Shown one piece after another: positions 43,143 through 54,308 of a stretch of DNA of 64,000 nt; the stretch's first letter is position 1, and each line of letters opens with the position of its first letter. The notes beneath the pieces were generated by a model. It saw only the letters and a list, made by a program, of their open reading frames with translations. It made no database searches and had not been told where the DNA came from. The DNA comes from Ixodes scapularis (taxonomy: Eukaryota > Arthropoda > Arachnida > Ixodida > Ixodidae). Where the stretch lies: the NCBI RefSeq assembly GCF_016920785.2, contig NW_024609857.1, forward strand, positions 65,950,488 through 66,014,487, written 5' to 3'. A program made the position numbers and the translations under genes.

Positions 43143-45004
43143 TGCGAGTGCCTATGAGTTTGGGGATGGCCGCTGTGAGCTCGGACAGCTGTTTTTCAAC
43201 TCGGGCAAATCCCGCGTATCGAAGCTGTAGAATTTGCGTCGGCATGTCCATCTGTTGGGGTGGATGCGTCAATAATGAAGTGGGTTGGAATGCTCCCATT
43301 GTCACTGCTGCATACGACACGCCGGCATCTTGACTCACTGGTACAGCTGCAGGTGGTAGAGGCTTGGGCTTTTTGCTTCTTTCCTCCGTTCTCTTAGTTT
43401 TCTTCGGAGTGCGCCGCGGTGGGATTGCGCGCTTTGGACATTCATTGCTCGTGGCCACGTGGGCTCCATCACAGTTTGCGCACTTTGGAACTTTCGTGCA
43501 CTCCTCCATACCATCGTGCTGGGGGCCGCACGTTCCACAGCGCTGACCTTTTTGTGAGCACACGTCCATTTTGTGGCCGATTGCATGGCATTGAAAGCAG
43601 ACTAGCGGTCTCGGGCGGTACTCACGAACGGCGAAAACCTCGTGCATGTACGCCACCCGTTTAGGACAATTAAGTCTGGCCCTGAAATAGCACGAGTATC
43701 ACGTTGCCCTTCTTCCCCAAGGGGCGCGCTGCTACCACCTTCTGGGTTCTGCACACGACCTCCTCCAGAAGTTGTACAGGAGACACCTCATTACCCTGAC
43801 CACGTAGGTACACAACACCGCGGCACTGGTTTTCGGCGAGGGCCTTGTATGGTTCGAATGTGTTGTCTTCGTCCCCCTTGCGGATTTCCTTTATTGTCAT
43901 GAGCTTTGCAGTGATGTTAGGGTCCCTGGTGATGATGGACAAGGCATTCGCTTTCTCAATCCGGTGGACGCTGTAGTCCGCTTGAGCGTGAATGCCGGCA
44001 TGCTGGATTGCATCGCGGATTTCTTTTCCAGTGAATGCACCAACTTCTTTCTTCCCCACGAAGCGAAGCACCACAGTTTGTACCGGAAGTGGCCCCGGTG
44101 TAGATTTGTCGTCTTTTTCCGTCGCTTGTGGGCTTCGTTTTCTTATTTGCGAGGAAGCGCCTGGGAGCGGCCATTCTTGGTCGTCGTCTGTCTAGGAGAC
44201 CGACGTCGCAGTTAGCGGTGCCGATGGTACGGATTGACCCGGCGCGGGTCCTTGGGACGTGCTGTACGTCGACGCGCCAGCTTGAGAAGCCCAGCCGTCT
44301 TCTTGTGGCTTCGGGTTTGCCGATGGGAAGCGGCCATCATTTTCCATTTGTTGTACTCCTTGATAAGACTCTGCCTCGCGGTCCCCAGTAGTTGGTCTCA
44401 TGGGCGACCGTGACCTATCGTTATTTCGTTTAGACCGTGGGTACTGCCTTGGGTCTCTCTGTTTATGCTGGGGCGGGTTATTCAGGACTTCTTGTGGTAG
44501 CGGCACAAATCGAGCAATAAATTGTTGCAGAGCTTCCAGGATTGCCGGTTGGCGTTCAATCACTCCTGCCAGAACTTGAAAAAGTTGGCTCACCTCCGGC
44601 GGTGGTAATCTTTGGTGGGTCTGGAGGCCGGCGGGCTGGGTCCCCTGCAGCTGACCTGTGCCATCTTCCCTGTCAACTTCTATTTGGCCCAATTTGCAAA
44701 CGGTTTCTTGGGTCGGCATGTTCTGGATGCCTTTCGTTATTGTGCCCGATGTGGCCGTGGTTGTCTCTGTATTGGCAGCTCGAGTGTTCGTGTCTCCCAT
44801 TTCAGGTGATAGGCTTAGATCGCTGTTCATGACACCATGTTCGAACATCACTGAAGTCGTCCCTCCCGGGTCAAACATTGGCGGTCGGAGGGTGTCGGGA
44901 GGCCCTCGTTGGTCCATGATGCCCTTTCGGGCGCGAAGGTCCCTTAATTTGGGTGCTGCGAATAGCTCTCGGCGGAGGTAAGAAAAACAAGTCTTACAGA
45001 TCAA
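43132..45004 (-). pseudogene. LINE ORF1 (nucleic-acid-binding Gag-like protein)
   Basis: The N-terminal region (45004-44192) is low-complexity and charged, possibly starting at MDQRGPPDTLRPP (44916). The middle (44074-43670) is an RRM-like segment beginning VVLRFVGKKEVGAFTGKEI. The C-terminal part (43656-43132) has three zinc knuckles: CFQCHAIGHKMDVC, CGTCGPQHDGMEEC and CANCDGAHVATSNEC. Frameshifts near 44190 and near 43680 separate the parts. ORF1 proteins of this type bind element RNA. It ends at the start of ORF2, as is usual. Confidence 0.75.
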
Positions 45005-45389
45005 GCGGCAGGACGTTTTATACCGCGTTGTTGTTCGATGTCAGCGTGACGAGATTCATAAGCTCCAATGCGCTACGAATTTCAGGGTTGCATGTAAATC
45101 CTTGGAATGCCCGATTTCGGCACGCCCCACACTACTCGGGACAATAAAATGTGTTGAATATTACCAAGCGATATACACGAGCAGGTGCCTCAGACAGAGT
45201 GATAGTTTGCGGACAATTTTTAAACTGAAACAAATAAAGAAAGATATGTACAGCGAAGAGCACCGCAACCTTTTGCATGTCTGCCGTTGACGAATAGATG
45301 CTAGCAAAAACAAATTGTTGTGTGTATGCGTGAGTGGCAAATTGTTGTGTGTACAGCCGGAAGTTAGTCTGCCTCAGTGCGCGGCTGGT

Positions 45390-45590
45390 GTCTCAGCTGT
45401 AGATGAGCAATTTAACCAGTGCGGTACAACCGCTAACCTGGGCTCTTTAGCGTGCACCACGCAGTAGTGATACATAGCTGCACGCCGGTAAGATGCCCAT
45501 CCAGATCGAAGCGGGCCGGATCCCTGGGTTCTGCAGCGCGAGCTTTCGCTGTTGTGCGCTAGCCCACTCGGCCACCGATCCCCCTAATAG
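45390..45590 (-). repeat. tRNA-derived SINE
   Basis: The minus strand starts with tRNA-like GGTGGCCGAGTGGGCTAGCG (A-box type), then AAAGCTCGCGCTGCAGAACC and GATCTGGATGGGCATC, a body CACTACTGCGTGGTGCACGC, and ends near AGCTGAGACACCAGC. Shares its order with 36735-36860. The B box is partly deleted here but present in the other copy. Confidence 0.65.
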
Positions 45591-45933
45591 ATGTTAGATT
45601 TTACCCATTATTAGCATACACACATTTCAACTGGTATTTTAGCCACTAGGCGGCACTGAATTTTTAAAAGGGTGCATTAACTGTGATGCTGAACCAATAC
45701 TACTTAGAAGACAAGGCCTGCGTGTTTCCTTCACTAAACGTCATCACTAGTGGAACCATCCAGCGCCCCCTAGGAAGCCGGGATGAGCACCATTGTCTTC
45801 TACATCGGCTGCTCCTTTGCATGATTCAATGGTTGTTGTAGCAGATAATGAAACAGAGATTCAGACCGAGTGAACATTGCTGTAGCGGACGATGCAGTTA
45901 GACGTTCAAACGGAGCGTCGAATGCATCAGTGA

Positions 45934-46029
45934 AAATGCCTAGCCACTGCTGTGCGAAGTGCTGCAAATCAAATGAGCACAGGTCTCATAGCGAAATAGC
46001 GGTTTTTGCCGTCCCGATGGAAGAACCTT
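45934..46029 (+). pseudogene. Possible THAP zinc-finger N-terminus
   Basis: ATG begins MPSHCCAKCCKSNEHRSHSE and a stop follows after 31 codons. The start MPSHC with a second Cys pair and a downstream hydrophobic-F-VP step (AVFAVPME) resembles the first third of THAP domains, which occur in P-element transposases and host regulators. The rest of the domain is absent. Short, so tentative. Confidence 0.35.
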
Positions 46030-46160
46030 GAAGGCAGGGGTGGTTGCAAGCCCGTTTGAAGGACAGTATTTTGTCCAAATATTCAAAGGTGTGCACAAAC
46101 ATCGCGATGCTTGCACAAAAAATATACGTATACGTTACGACCGATACGTCCTGATACAAA

Positions 46161-47270
46161 GAGTTTTAGTAATACGTATAGCAGCAAACGTAAGCCCCCT
46201 ACGTTAGCGTTAACGCTGCGTCCTCCATACTGCGCATGAGCCATACGTACGTACTGCGGCGAGCTATGCGTACGTACGCTCGCTATCGCTTTTTGCGAGC
46301 GTACGTAGCGGTCCCCTGCGTACCATTCTTGTTGCTCTCGTCGCGCACGGGAAAGCGCGAGACTACTCCAGTTTGGAAAATGGCGGCAGTGAGCCAAACG
46401 AGTCGAAGTGCTACGCGCGTTGTACGGCTTCGCTTCACCATTGAAGATGACCTCAACCTTGTGGAAGAAAGAGAAAGAAGAAGGAAAAAATGGCGAGGGT
46501 CGTGGGGGGCGAGGACACGCGGAGTTCGGAGCTGGAGACGGACGAAAGAGCCGGTGCCGAGCAAGGCCTCCAACTGAGGACCCGGACCACTAAACAGCCT
46601 TGGCCCTCCTCTTCATCGGACTCTGAACTTAAGTACAGATAAGACCTTTTCCCAATGGTAGGGCTTCCCCGTGTGACTCCCTCGGAGCGAGTGGAACTCG
46701 GCCTGACCGGGCGGTATTGACAGGCGACCCACAACCTCCTCAAAAAAATCAACGCGACGAACCCTTTTGAGCGCCCATGAAGATGGGTGTCGGTAGCCGA
46801 GAACGCTGGCAACACCATCAAACCCAAAACGGTGTTACCGTGCGGTCGGTACGCGAGCGGTGCGACCTATTGCTTGCATACTTCCAAGCAAATGACAAGG
46901 CCAACATAAGATAGTAGGGATCCCACAACACACTGGAGCGAACCATAGATCGAACTGCTGGTCGCACAGCCCTAAAAAAGATAAAAACACGTTAACAACA
47001 GGCAACTGAAAAAGATTCACGCACTTCGTAGCAAAGCGAAGAGATTCGCAGTGTTAAATTTGCTTGACCGAATACCCGCCTTGGATTGTTTGAGGCAGTT
47101 CGCAGGAGCACATCTAGATGGCGCTGCAAGTCTTCACGTATCGTTACGTATGCGTTTGCCTTCGGCTATACTAAAAGTGCGCGTTCAACGCGCTCCGTAA
47201 CGCTACGTCGACAGCTAGCGTGCGTTGTACGCAGTGCTGACGCAAGGGTCTTTACGCTATTCTAAAACTC
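46161..47270. mobile_element. Putative TIR element carrying a Myb-like gene
   Basis: GAGTTTTAGTAATACGTA at 46161 and the inverse of 47253-47270, GAGTTTTAGAATAGCGTA, could be TIRs. Both subterminal regions are full of TACGTA/CGTACG palindromes. Inside is a broken Myb-like coding region. Myb-like companions are typical of Harbinger elements. No target duplication was recognised, so the borders are provisional. Confidence 0.45.
46380..46916 (+). pseudogene. Myb/SANT-like domain gene, split by about 270 bp
   Basis: ATG at 46380 gives VVRLRFTIEDDLNLVEE, the start of a Myb-like domain. After a foreign-looking stretch (46470-46737) the pattern resumes with LLKKINATNPFERP, a stop, RWVSVAEN, and, after a frame change, VTVRSVRERCDLLLAYFQAN, ending IR-stop at 46914-46916. 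Together these follow the trihelix-like order seen in transposon-associated Myb proteins. At least one stop and one frameshift. Function would be DNA binding. Confidence 0.45.
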
Positions 47271-47897
47271 TCCATTAGCGAGTTACAGGGACTATCTTGT
47301 TTTATGTGCTGTGTAGGGACCATCACAAGCAGTCGAGGTGCGACCGCAAGTCATCGGGACATTCGAGTTTCGTACGAAGTGTTACAACCAGTTAGAGAAG
47401 TAGCTCTGGAAGCGCAACCGGAAGCACATATCTACCGTATAAAACATGAGAGGACAGTGATGTGTGAACGGGCGCATTTATGTTTCAAAGTTACTAAACA
47501 GCGTATTTTTACGTAACCTATTGAAACGCGACTGAATAAATAGTCATCCCCATTTTTAATCTGCAGCATGTGCAAGTCCTTTGCCTAAATCCTTGCTGAA
47601 GAATTTACATATCCTCTTCAAAGCGAATAAATAAAAGAACACACATCAGTCGATCAATACAGTTCACCAAACTCTTCTTTTTTGTCTAATTCGACATTGC
47701 TGGCTGAACACATCTTTTGGGCCAAAACAAACGAAAAACAACACATTATGTGTTGTAGAACTGGTCACGACGTGTCCGTCGACCACACTAAGACGGGCGC
47801 CGCGAGCTTGAATTAGAATCGGTTATTGCTTGCAGAACATGTCCTTGACGTAATCAAGATCCCGGTCAGCCGTTTTCCCAAGAAATTGGTAGCCCCA
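47271..47897. other. Spacer, one unassigned frame
   Basis: An open frame 47304-47516 on the + strand has no recognised motif. The rest is non-coding. Confidence 0.3.
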
Positions 47898-49330
47898 CAC
47901 TCTTAGAAAAAAGGGTCAGTATAGTCCTCCCTAAAGGGAGGAACGCTCTTGACACATATGTTCCTTCAGAAAGGGAGAAACTTTCGTCCCTTAAGCAGGG
48001 GAGGAAAAGTTCCTCCGTCGACTGCATCTCATTATGGCGGCCACGAATCGAGCGAATCGAGCAAATCGAGCTCGGTAAGGCCTAACGAGAACACTTAGTC
48101 TATTGCACGAAGCGAGAGGAGCAGGAAATAAAAACGTAACACGAGATTTCCGCGAACTGTATTTATTTCCGAAGTTTCTTTACCCCTGCAGGTAAAGAAA
48201 CTTACGTTTCGAAAGCATGCAGTCACTCAGTCTTCTCATCGTCAGCACTGCGATGTACAACGGAGACAACCGGCACTCAGTTCGCGCACTTTACGTCCTA
48301 CCTTTGCTATTCCTCGAGCCACAATTCCTTCGTCAACCGTTGCGTCAACCGCACATCACGGAGGAGTGAAAATCATTCGCCCGCAAAACCAAAAGCCGCT
48401 TTCAAAAAAAAGCAAATCCGAAGCAACCTCTTGGCTTATCTCAGCACGGTAACACGAAATTATGGCGTAGCCGCGTAGCGTAAAAGGATGTTAAATCGCT
48501 TGCCACCAGATGGCAGGGTCAAGCAGAGTAATCGCGCGTAGCTAGGCTAGGTGGCGCTGGGTACCGCCCAATTCATGTTTTACAAAAAAAAATATTTTTA
48601 TTTTCTTACGCCACAATTGCGTTTCCTTTTCTTCGGAATCTCTAACACATGTAGACACGTTGCGCACACTACAAACATCATGTCAACATATATTGAACGC
48701 ATACACAGGCATCGCACATAGAGACATCAATACAACAGCACACTACCCCGATCACTACTAGCGAGACCTGCGTTTCCGTCTTTTATAGTGGTCGTTTTGA
48801 ACGTACGGAATTTTTCGGTGACTCCCTAAGCAAAAATAAATATTCCGAACATGTTCATTTTTTTTCCAGCAATGTCATACATCTGAGGCTATTTTTAAGG
48901 GCTCAGGGGATGAATCTCTTATTAAAAAGAAGACGCTCGATCATGCCATAATTATTTGAAAGCCAATAAATCGAGCCGCTCCAATGTGGTTCCAAGCCAT
49001 GAGTTTGTTTTCCCGCATGGCCCTTCGTAGCCAGTATTTATATTGTAGTGTTCGTTTTTCCATTTGTGCTGTTCGCGCAAAGCTGAAATTGCCGTCTTGA
49101 ATTAATCTCTGTAGAGCGGATATCCACTCAGCTGGAAGTGATGCTTCACGGGCAGAGAAATCGCTTTTCGATCAACTTGAATGCAGTCAAAGCCGCGACT
49201 TGCGACAACTGTTAAGTGTACGGAGCTGCGCCGTTGCGAGCTCGAAAACGTCTAGCGCTCATCCCAGCGCGCCACTTAGAGGGCAGTTTCTACAGGAACC
49301 GTAATATATTTAAACAGTAAAATAAAGGAT

Positions 49331-49918
49331 GAGTAAAGCTATACGCACTCCGGAGTGCGCTTCGCGCGAAAATGGCTATACGCACTCCTCCAAGAGATCA
49401 TGCCGCTCGGGCCACCCTTTTCGAACGGCGCGTGAATCACTGGGGCGCTCGTTAACACAGCCCCCCGCCTGCGTTCACGCCGCTTCGCGGCGACAGTATC
49501 GGCTGCTAATTACAAAGCGTAACCAGTACACGCCGCTTCGCGGCGTCCAGCCGGCAATCCAAGCCCCGCTGTCCCCGATCGCACCTCCGGAAAGGGAGTC
49601 CGATACCATTTAGTTCTGCAAAATTTCTCGACAACATTCGATTTTTTTTTTTACTGTTCATCGCAAAAAAGGAAATGTCGTAGATATCGCCAAATGCCTC
49701 GACAAAACAAAATGTTTAAGAAAAAAAAAAAAAAAAAAAAAAGTAGGCCCACCACGGATCGAACCCGCGTCCACTTGAGTATGAAGCGGACACCCTAACG
49801 GCTATGCCATGGCACCGCTCAGGAAACTCGTTGTGTCCACTCTTTTTATACGAGAAAAGCGGAGTGCGTATAGCCATTTCCGTCCAAAGCGCACTCCGGA
49901 GTGCGTATAGCTTTACTC
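49331..49918. mobile_element. 588-bp MITE with long TIRs and 9-bp target duplication
   Basis: TIRs of about 57 bp begin GAGTAAAGCTATACGCACTC and are nearly identical inverted. The 9-mers ATAAAGGAT (49322-49330) and ATAAAGAAT (49919-49927) flank it with one mismatch. Long TIRs plus a 9-bp duplication suggest a Mutator-like element. The TIR itself contains the perfect palindrome CGCACTCCGGAGTGCG. Two further hairpins, CGCCGCTTCGCGGCG, sit at about 49480 and 49531. A tRNA-like sequence lies in the right half. Confidence 0.85.
49742..49818 (-). tRNA. tRNA-like sequence inside a MITE (probably pseudogene)
   Basis: The minus strand has an A-box type TGGCATAGCCGTTAGG, an anticodon-arm-like hairpin TCCGCTT...AAGTGGA, and the B box GGTTCGATCC in a 5-bp stem. 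A T run of about 20 follows, a Pol III terminator. The 7-bp acceptor stem pairs poorly, so it is not a functional tRNA. It may serve as a Pol III promoter or be an old tRNA capture. Confidence 0.5.
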
Positions 49919-50614
49919 ATAAAGAATAGCGTTTTTTTGTTTTTTTTTCGATTTTGCCTGTCTTTTTTTTTTATGCTAAACTTCCATTATAAATATACGT
50001 ACTTTCCGTCATACTTTCGTAGTGTTGTCTTTTCCCCAGAGCGCAATCGCTCTCGGGGACCGACAGTCACATTGGCCACTGTATGATAGGAGCTTACCGT
50101 TCAGACCAGCGTTCCAACATGACTATCCACACGTCGATCGACTGCACCTAATCCCTCAAGTGGTTTTAAACTCTTTAATGTAAAGCGGAATGTCATCCTG
50201 CGATACCCCGGCCCCTCCGATAACGGCCCGACCAGCGGCATCAATGCCCGACAGTTTACGTCATCTCATCTTGTTGTTACACCACTGATACGCGAACACA
50301 CGGTCACATCGGCGATAATTCCAGTCTTCTGTTCACAACCCACAACACTGCCATCACGATGTCGCTGACACGAAGAAATACAGAACCACGTTGACGATGT
50401 TGCTGACACGCAGAAGAATCACGTTGAACGCCGGTTGGCACTCGGCACGGGACAACGGAACCGCACTCAGCACGGAAGGCACCCTGGCAGCCGGCAGGAA
50501 AACCTGCCTTTCCTTGGACGCAGTTCCCGCGATTTCCATAACGTCGAAAACGTCGACACAGTTCCTCGTGGTTTCGCTGCTGTAGTTCCGCGTGTGTCCC
50601 GCAAATTGGAGACG

Positions 50615-51030
50615 GCCGTCCACTGATCTCAATGACAATTGCTGGATCGCGCTTGCCGCTCCCGCAAGTGAAGCCACCGGGCGTCACTCGCTTGGGATAC
50701 GATTTGCCGTTTTTGCTAGCCTTTGCTGCGGTTTTCCAGCGTGCTGACGACACGTTTTCTACTCGTTCGTCGTCATTCGCCGAAGAAGTTTTTTGAAGAC
50801 TCTGTGTATTGTTGAGACTTTCCGTTGTGAACACGTGGAAAATTTTACAAAAGTGCAGTGTCGCAGGAAAAAGGCACAACGCGTCGAAAGGAAGGGCTGG
50901 CGGCGTGTTCAAAACATCCTTGGCACGCCGAAGTGCCGTGTCTCTGTGCCTTCGCGCGCTTGGATACCGACCAAGAACCGACGCCGTGTGAATGTGTTTA
51001 GCGAGTGCAATGTGCGTGAAGCCGTATCAA
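50615..51030 (+). repeat. Left arm of a large inverted repeat
   Basis: About 410 bp nearly identical to the inverse of 51655-52080, covering ACGATTTGCCGTTTTTGCTA through GCGAGTGCAATGTGCGTGAA. A further partial direct duplication (about 51030-51150) repeats the CTTGGCACGC...GCTTGGATACCG segment. Frames in both arms are open but match no known family. Confidence 0.85.
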
Positions 51031-51654
51031 AAGGTACAACTCGTCGAAAACGTGTCGCCGGTGTCGCGGCGTGATCAAAGCTTCCTTGGCACGCTGAGTG
51101 ATGCATCTTTGTGCCTTCGCACGCTTGGATACCGGTCAAGAATTGACGCCGCGCCAAAGTTCTGAACGTGCGTCGCGCGTAGATGCCTTTAGATCATTTA
51201 TATATATCGGCCACGGAGTTCTGGATCGTCCAGCTATTCCGGTGAGTTGCTATCAATAAAAGGGGGAGATCTGTACGTATTCTTATGTTCTATATTAACC
51301 ATGGCTATGTCCCAAATCTACTCTAATAGATTCCGTGGGAGCACGAATGGGGCAACGTTGTACGTGGAGCCAGGGGGGTTTTCGAAAGCAAAAGTACAAG
51401 ACGGCGAGAATGAAAATCTTTGAAGCGCGGCCGATATGGTCGTGTGCAATCTGTTGACCAATTACAATTAGGCGAGTCGCGTAGGTTGATAATAAGCCAG
51501 CACTGATCAGTGATGAGGAGCTGTTGTGCACGGTATTGTGTAAATCGTCTAAGGACGAAAAAAAGACGTACCTTCTCCCCATCCTCCGTCGCTAGTGGAC
51601 GCTGGATTAAGCTCGTTCCTAAACCGCGAGGGGAAAAGACGCTGATCCAGAGGC

Positions 51655-52080
51655 ACGAACAGCTTCACGCACATTGCACTCGCTGAACACATACACACGG
51701 CGTCGGTTCTTGGTCGGTATCCAAGCGTGCGAAGGCACAGAGACACGGCACTTCGGCGTGCCAAGGATGCTTTGAACACGCCGCCAGCCCTTCCTTTCGA
51801 CGCGTTGTGCCTTTTTCCTGCGACACTGCACTTTTGTAAAATTTTCCACGTGTTCACAACGGAAAGTCTCAACAATACACAGAGTCTTCAAAAAACTTCT
51901 TCGGCGAATGACGACGAACGAGTAGAAAACGTGTCGTCAGCACGCTGGAAAACCGCAGCAAAGGCTAGCAAAAACGGCAAATCGTATCCCAAGCGAGTGA
52001 AGCCTGGTGGCTTCACTTGCGCTGCAGCGAACAAGCGGGGAAGCGCGATCCAGCAATTGTCATAGAGATCAGTGCGGCCG
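51655..52080 (-). repeat. Right arm of the large inverted repeat
   Basis: Inverse of 50615-51030, an estimated 95 percent or more identical over most of its length, with a small rearranged patch near 52010-52040. The spacer 51031-51654 is unique apart from the partial duplication. Confidence 0.85.
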
Positions 52081-52486
52081 TCTTACCCAGTGTATGTAGC
52101 GCTGCTGGCACTGCTCCGGAACTTCGCTGTTTCTAGCGGCTTCGTTAGCTCGTTTGATAAAATTAGTGGTAAAAACGTCAATGCAACCGAAATGTTCTGC
52201 ACGTTTGGACTAGAAGACGGAATTACAGGCGGCCTTCGCTGCCGCTGAAGCTCAATCAACTCAACATTAATTTATTAAACAATGTGCGCGATGTGCTCGA
52301 AAAGCGAAACCGAAAGAAGATAGGTCGGGAGGGCGAAAGCTTTCTCCGGTCTGCCTGGAGGAGGAAAACGTCTTGGAGAATAATAAGGGCTTCAATTTTC
52401 CTTTCATCGGTCTGGGTTTGTTTATGTGTGTTTTGGTAAACAAAAAAAAAAAAAAAAAACTTTACAAAAAAAAAAAAAAACACTTT

Positions 52487-52558
52487 TCTGGGGATCGAAC
52501 CGTTGACCACTTGGTCAGTAGCGCGATGTCATACCCCTGCGCCAACTGAACAAGGAGG
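52487..52558 (-). tRNA. Second tRNA-like sequence (probably pseudogene)
   Basis: Minus strand: A-box-like TTGGCGCAGGGGTATG, anticodon-arm-like TGACCAAGTGGTCA, and perfect B box GGTTCGATCC, followed by CCCAG and T runs (A runs on the + strand at 52440-52480). Acceptor pairing is not convincing. It lies about 120 bp inside the right end of the 47898-52674 element. Confidence 0.5.
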
Positions 52559-52794
52559 AACTCGCCCTCCTCCTTTCATCTGAACTGCCGTTCCTCCCTT
52601 CTCTGGGCAACTTGTCCGCAACAAGGAGGAACAGTCGCTTTTGCTACCTTTCTCCTCCCTTTTTTCTTAGAGTGCAGCACATACCGCAAAAACTCTAAAG
52701 CGCAAAAAAAAAAAAAAAAAGCTAGCGCGAAACGAAGAACAAGCCAAGCTTCGTACTACTATAGATTCGTTTTGATCGCTGTGACGTATTGATT

Positions 52795-54050
52795 AGTGAT
52801 GAGCCGAACTTTTTCTGAAGCGAAAATACGGCGCCGAATCTCGGGATTTTGCAAAGTCGAAGTTTTGCCGAACTTTTCTAATGATTTGACAAAGGTTCGG
52901 CAAAAATACATTATTGCTAGACTTAAGCCATGAAATTTTGTATTTTTCGGTTGAAAACCGTTCTTGGGGTTGCTTTAAAATGCATACTATTACAGTTATT
53001 ACAAAATCAGGTGGTATTCTACAAAATAATTGTATCGGTGTCATTTCTGTGTGTTTACTAGCAATTTTTCAGTGACTATTTGCAGAAGTCGTGTGAGAAC
53101 GAGGTTGAGTATAGTAGCGGCCGCAGTGCTCAGTCACGATAGCCCAGTTTCGGTTTTGAGGCCTCATGAGCGCAAGCCTACAAGTGTTTACGTTGTGAAA
53201 ATAAAAGCGGTATCACTGTGTTCTCACTTCCTCTGCGAGTCACCGTTTTTTGGGCGAAAATCAATGCAACGGCTGTTGAGCCTTGACAAGAATATAATTG
53301 TAAATATCCATGTTTTTCAATTCGAGTCACTTGACGCCAGCTTTGCATAAAAGTGTGCTTCCCATATTCGCAACGTCTCGTTTCTAACTATTTAAATTCC
53401 GGTTTCTGATGTTAGGGCACAAGCGGATGTTTAAGAAGATGGGAAGGGTTAGGAATGTCGGATGTGTAACGTCGAGCATGATAGTTCTATGTTTAGTTTT
53501 ATGTGGATAGATAAATACCGCGAAATAACGCTAATTAAAAAGCAATATTCTTCTGTTTAGGCACAAACTTATTGTGAGCCGGAAACAGGATTGCTATAAT
53601 TGCGAGGAGTGCTTTAAAGTACTTGTCGGTCAAAGTTGCAAGCACGTCGTCGCATCACTGGAGAGATGAAATTAAAATCACGTTATCCAGAATCAACCAC
53701 ATCATTCGTCACTGGCTAAGTGGACTGCGCTAATTCCTGGTCGATCTTATGGTTTTGCGGCAGGAAATATCAAAGAGAATCACACTAATGAAGGCTGAAA
53801 AAGCACAGTTACCACGTCGCTTACCCCACACCTCGCCGTAACCGGAAATACTAAACTGCACGATGGTAGCCGCACGACCGCACGGCGTTCATTTGAAATC
53901 CATGGCCCCATGGCATGGCCCAGTCGTGTTCTCGCGCGTGCGCAGACGTTTGCCGAATTTTCGCCAAATCTTTGCCGAACTTTCCTTCGAAAATTCGGCA
54001 TGTGCCGCACTTTGCCGAGCCTGAAGTTCGGGAGATTCGGTCCAACACTA
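52795..54050. mobile_element. 1.26-kb non-autonomous hAT element
   Basis: The left end TAGTGATGAGCCGAACTTTT and the inverse of the right end, TAGTGTTGGACCGAATC, form hAT-like TIRs. The flanking 8-mers GTATTGAT and GTATTTGT match at 6 of 8. Subterminal TTCGGCAAA/TTTGCCGAA motifs recur at both ends. No transposase frame recognised. Confidence 0.7.
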
Positions 54051-54308
54051 GTATTTGTGATGTGACCTCGTCAAGCTTGGTCTGCGTCCACTAACTATGA
54101 CGTCATCCGCATGCCTTGTGTTCTAGGTGGTATTGGCTAAGCGCGATTGGTTGGTTGCCTGTTCCGCTGGTGCGCCTGCTACCGAACTCCTATTCGCGTG
54201 GCATGATAGCACGCTGCTCTCGGTGACTCATAAGATGCTTGCCGTGACCCCACACTGTCAGCTTTCTATTAGCCTGTCATCTTTCCCCATATCAGATGCT
54301 GTGCAGGC

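Larger units (their letters stand above)
39290..45030 (-). mobile_element. I-group LINE, nearly full length
   Basis: Two-ORF non-LTR retrotransposon on the minus strand: ORF1 with three zinc knuckles, ORF2 with APE endonuclease, RT, RNase H and a C-terminal CCHC-like finger. RNase H after RT points to the I superfamily rather than Jockey or CR1. The 3' end (about 39290-39405) has AATAAACGTTTCAATCAATC rather than a long poly-A. Only a handful of breaks were seen (see ORF entries), so it is fairly recent. The 5' boundary near 45030 is approximate. Confidence 0.85.
47898..52674. mobile_element. Putative 4.8-kb TIR element, composite
   Basis: CACTCTTAGAAAAAAGGG at 47898 and the inverse of 52657-52674, CACTCTAAGAAAAAAGGG, differ at one position. 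Both subterminal zones (about 120 bp) are rich in GGGAGGAAC and GTTCCTCC. This supports one element with two ends, or two copies of a short one. No target duplication or transposase was recognised. Inside are a MULE-type MITE (49331-49918) and a large inverted repeat (50615-52080). Confidence 0.45.

Noticed and set aside
49742..49818. Functional tRNA gene
   Set aside because: Acceptor stem mispairs and the sequence sits inside a MITE; kept only as tRNA-like.
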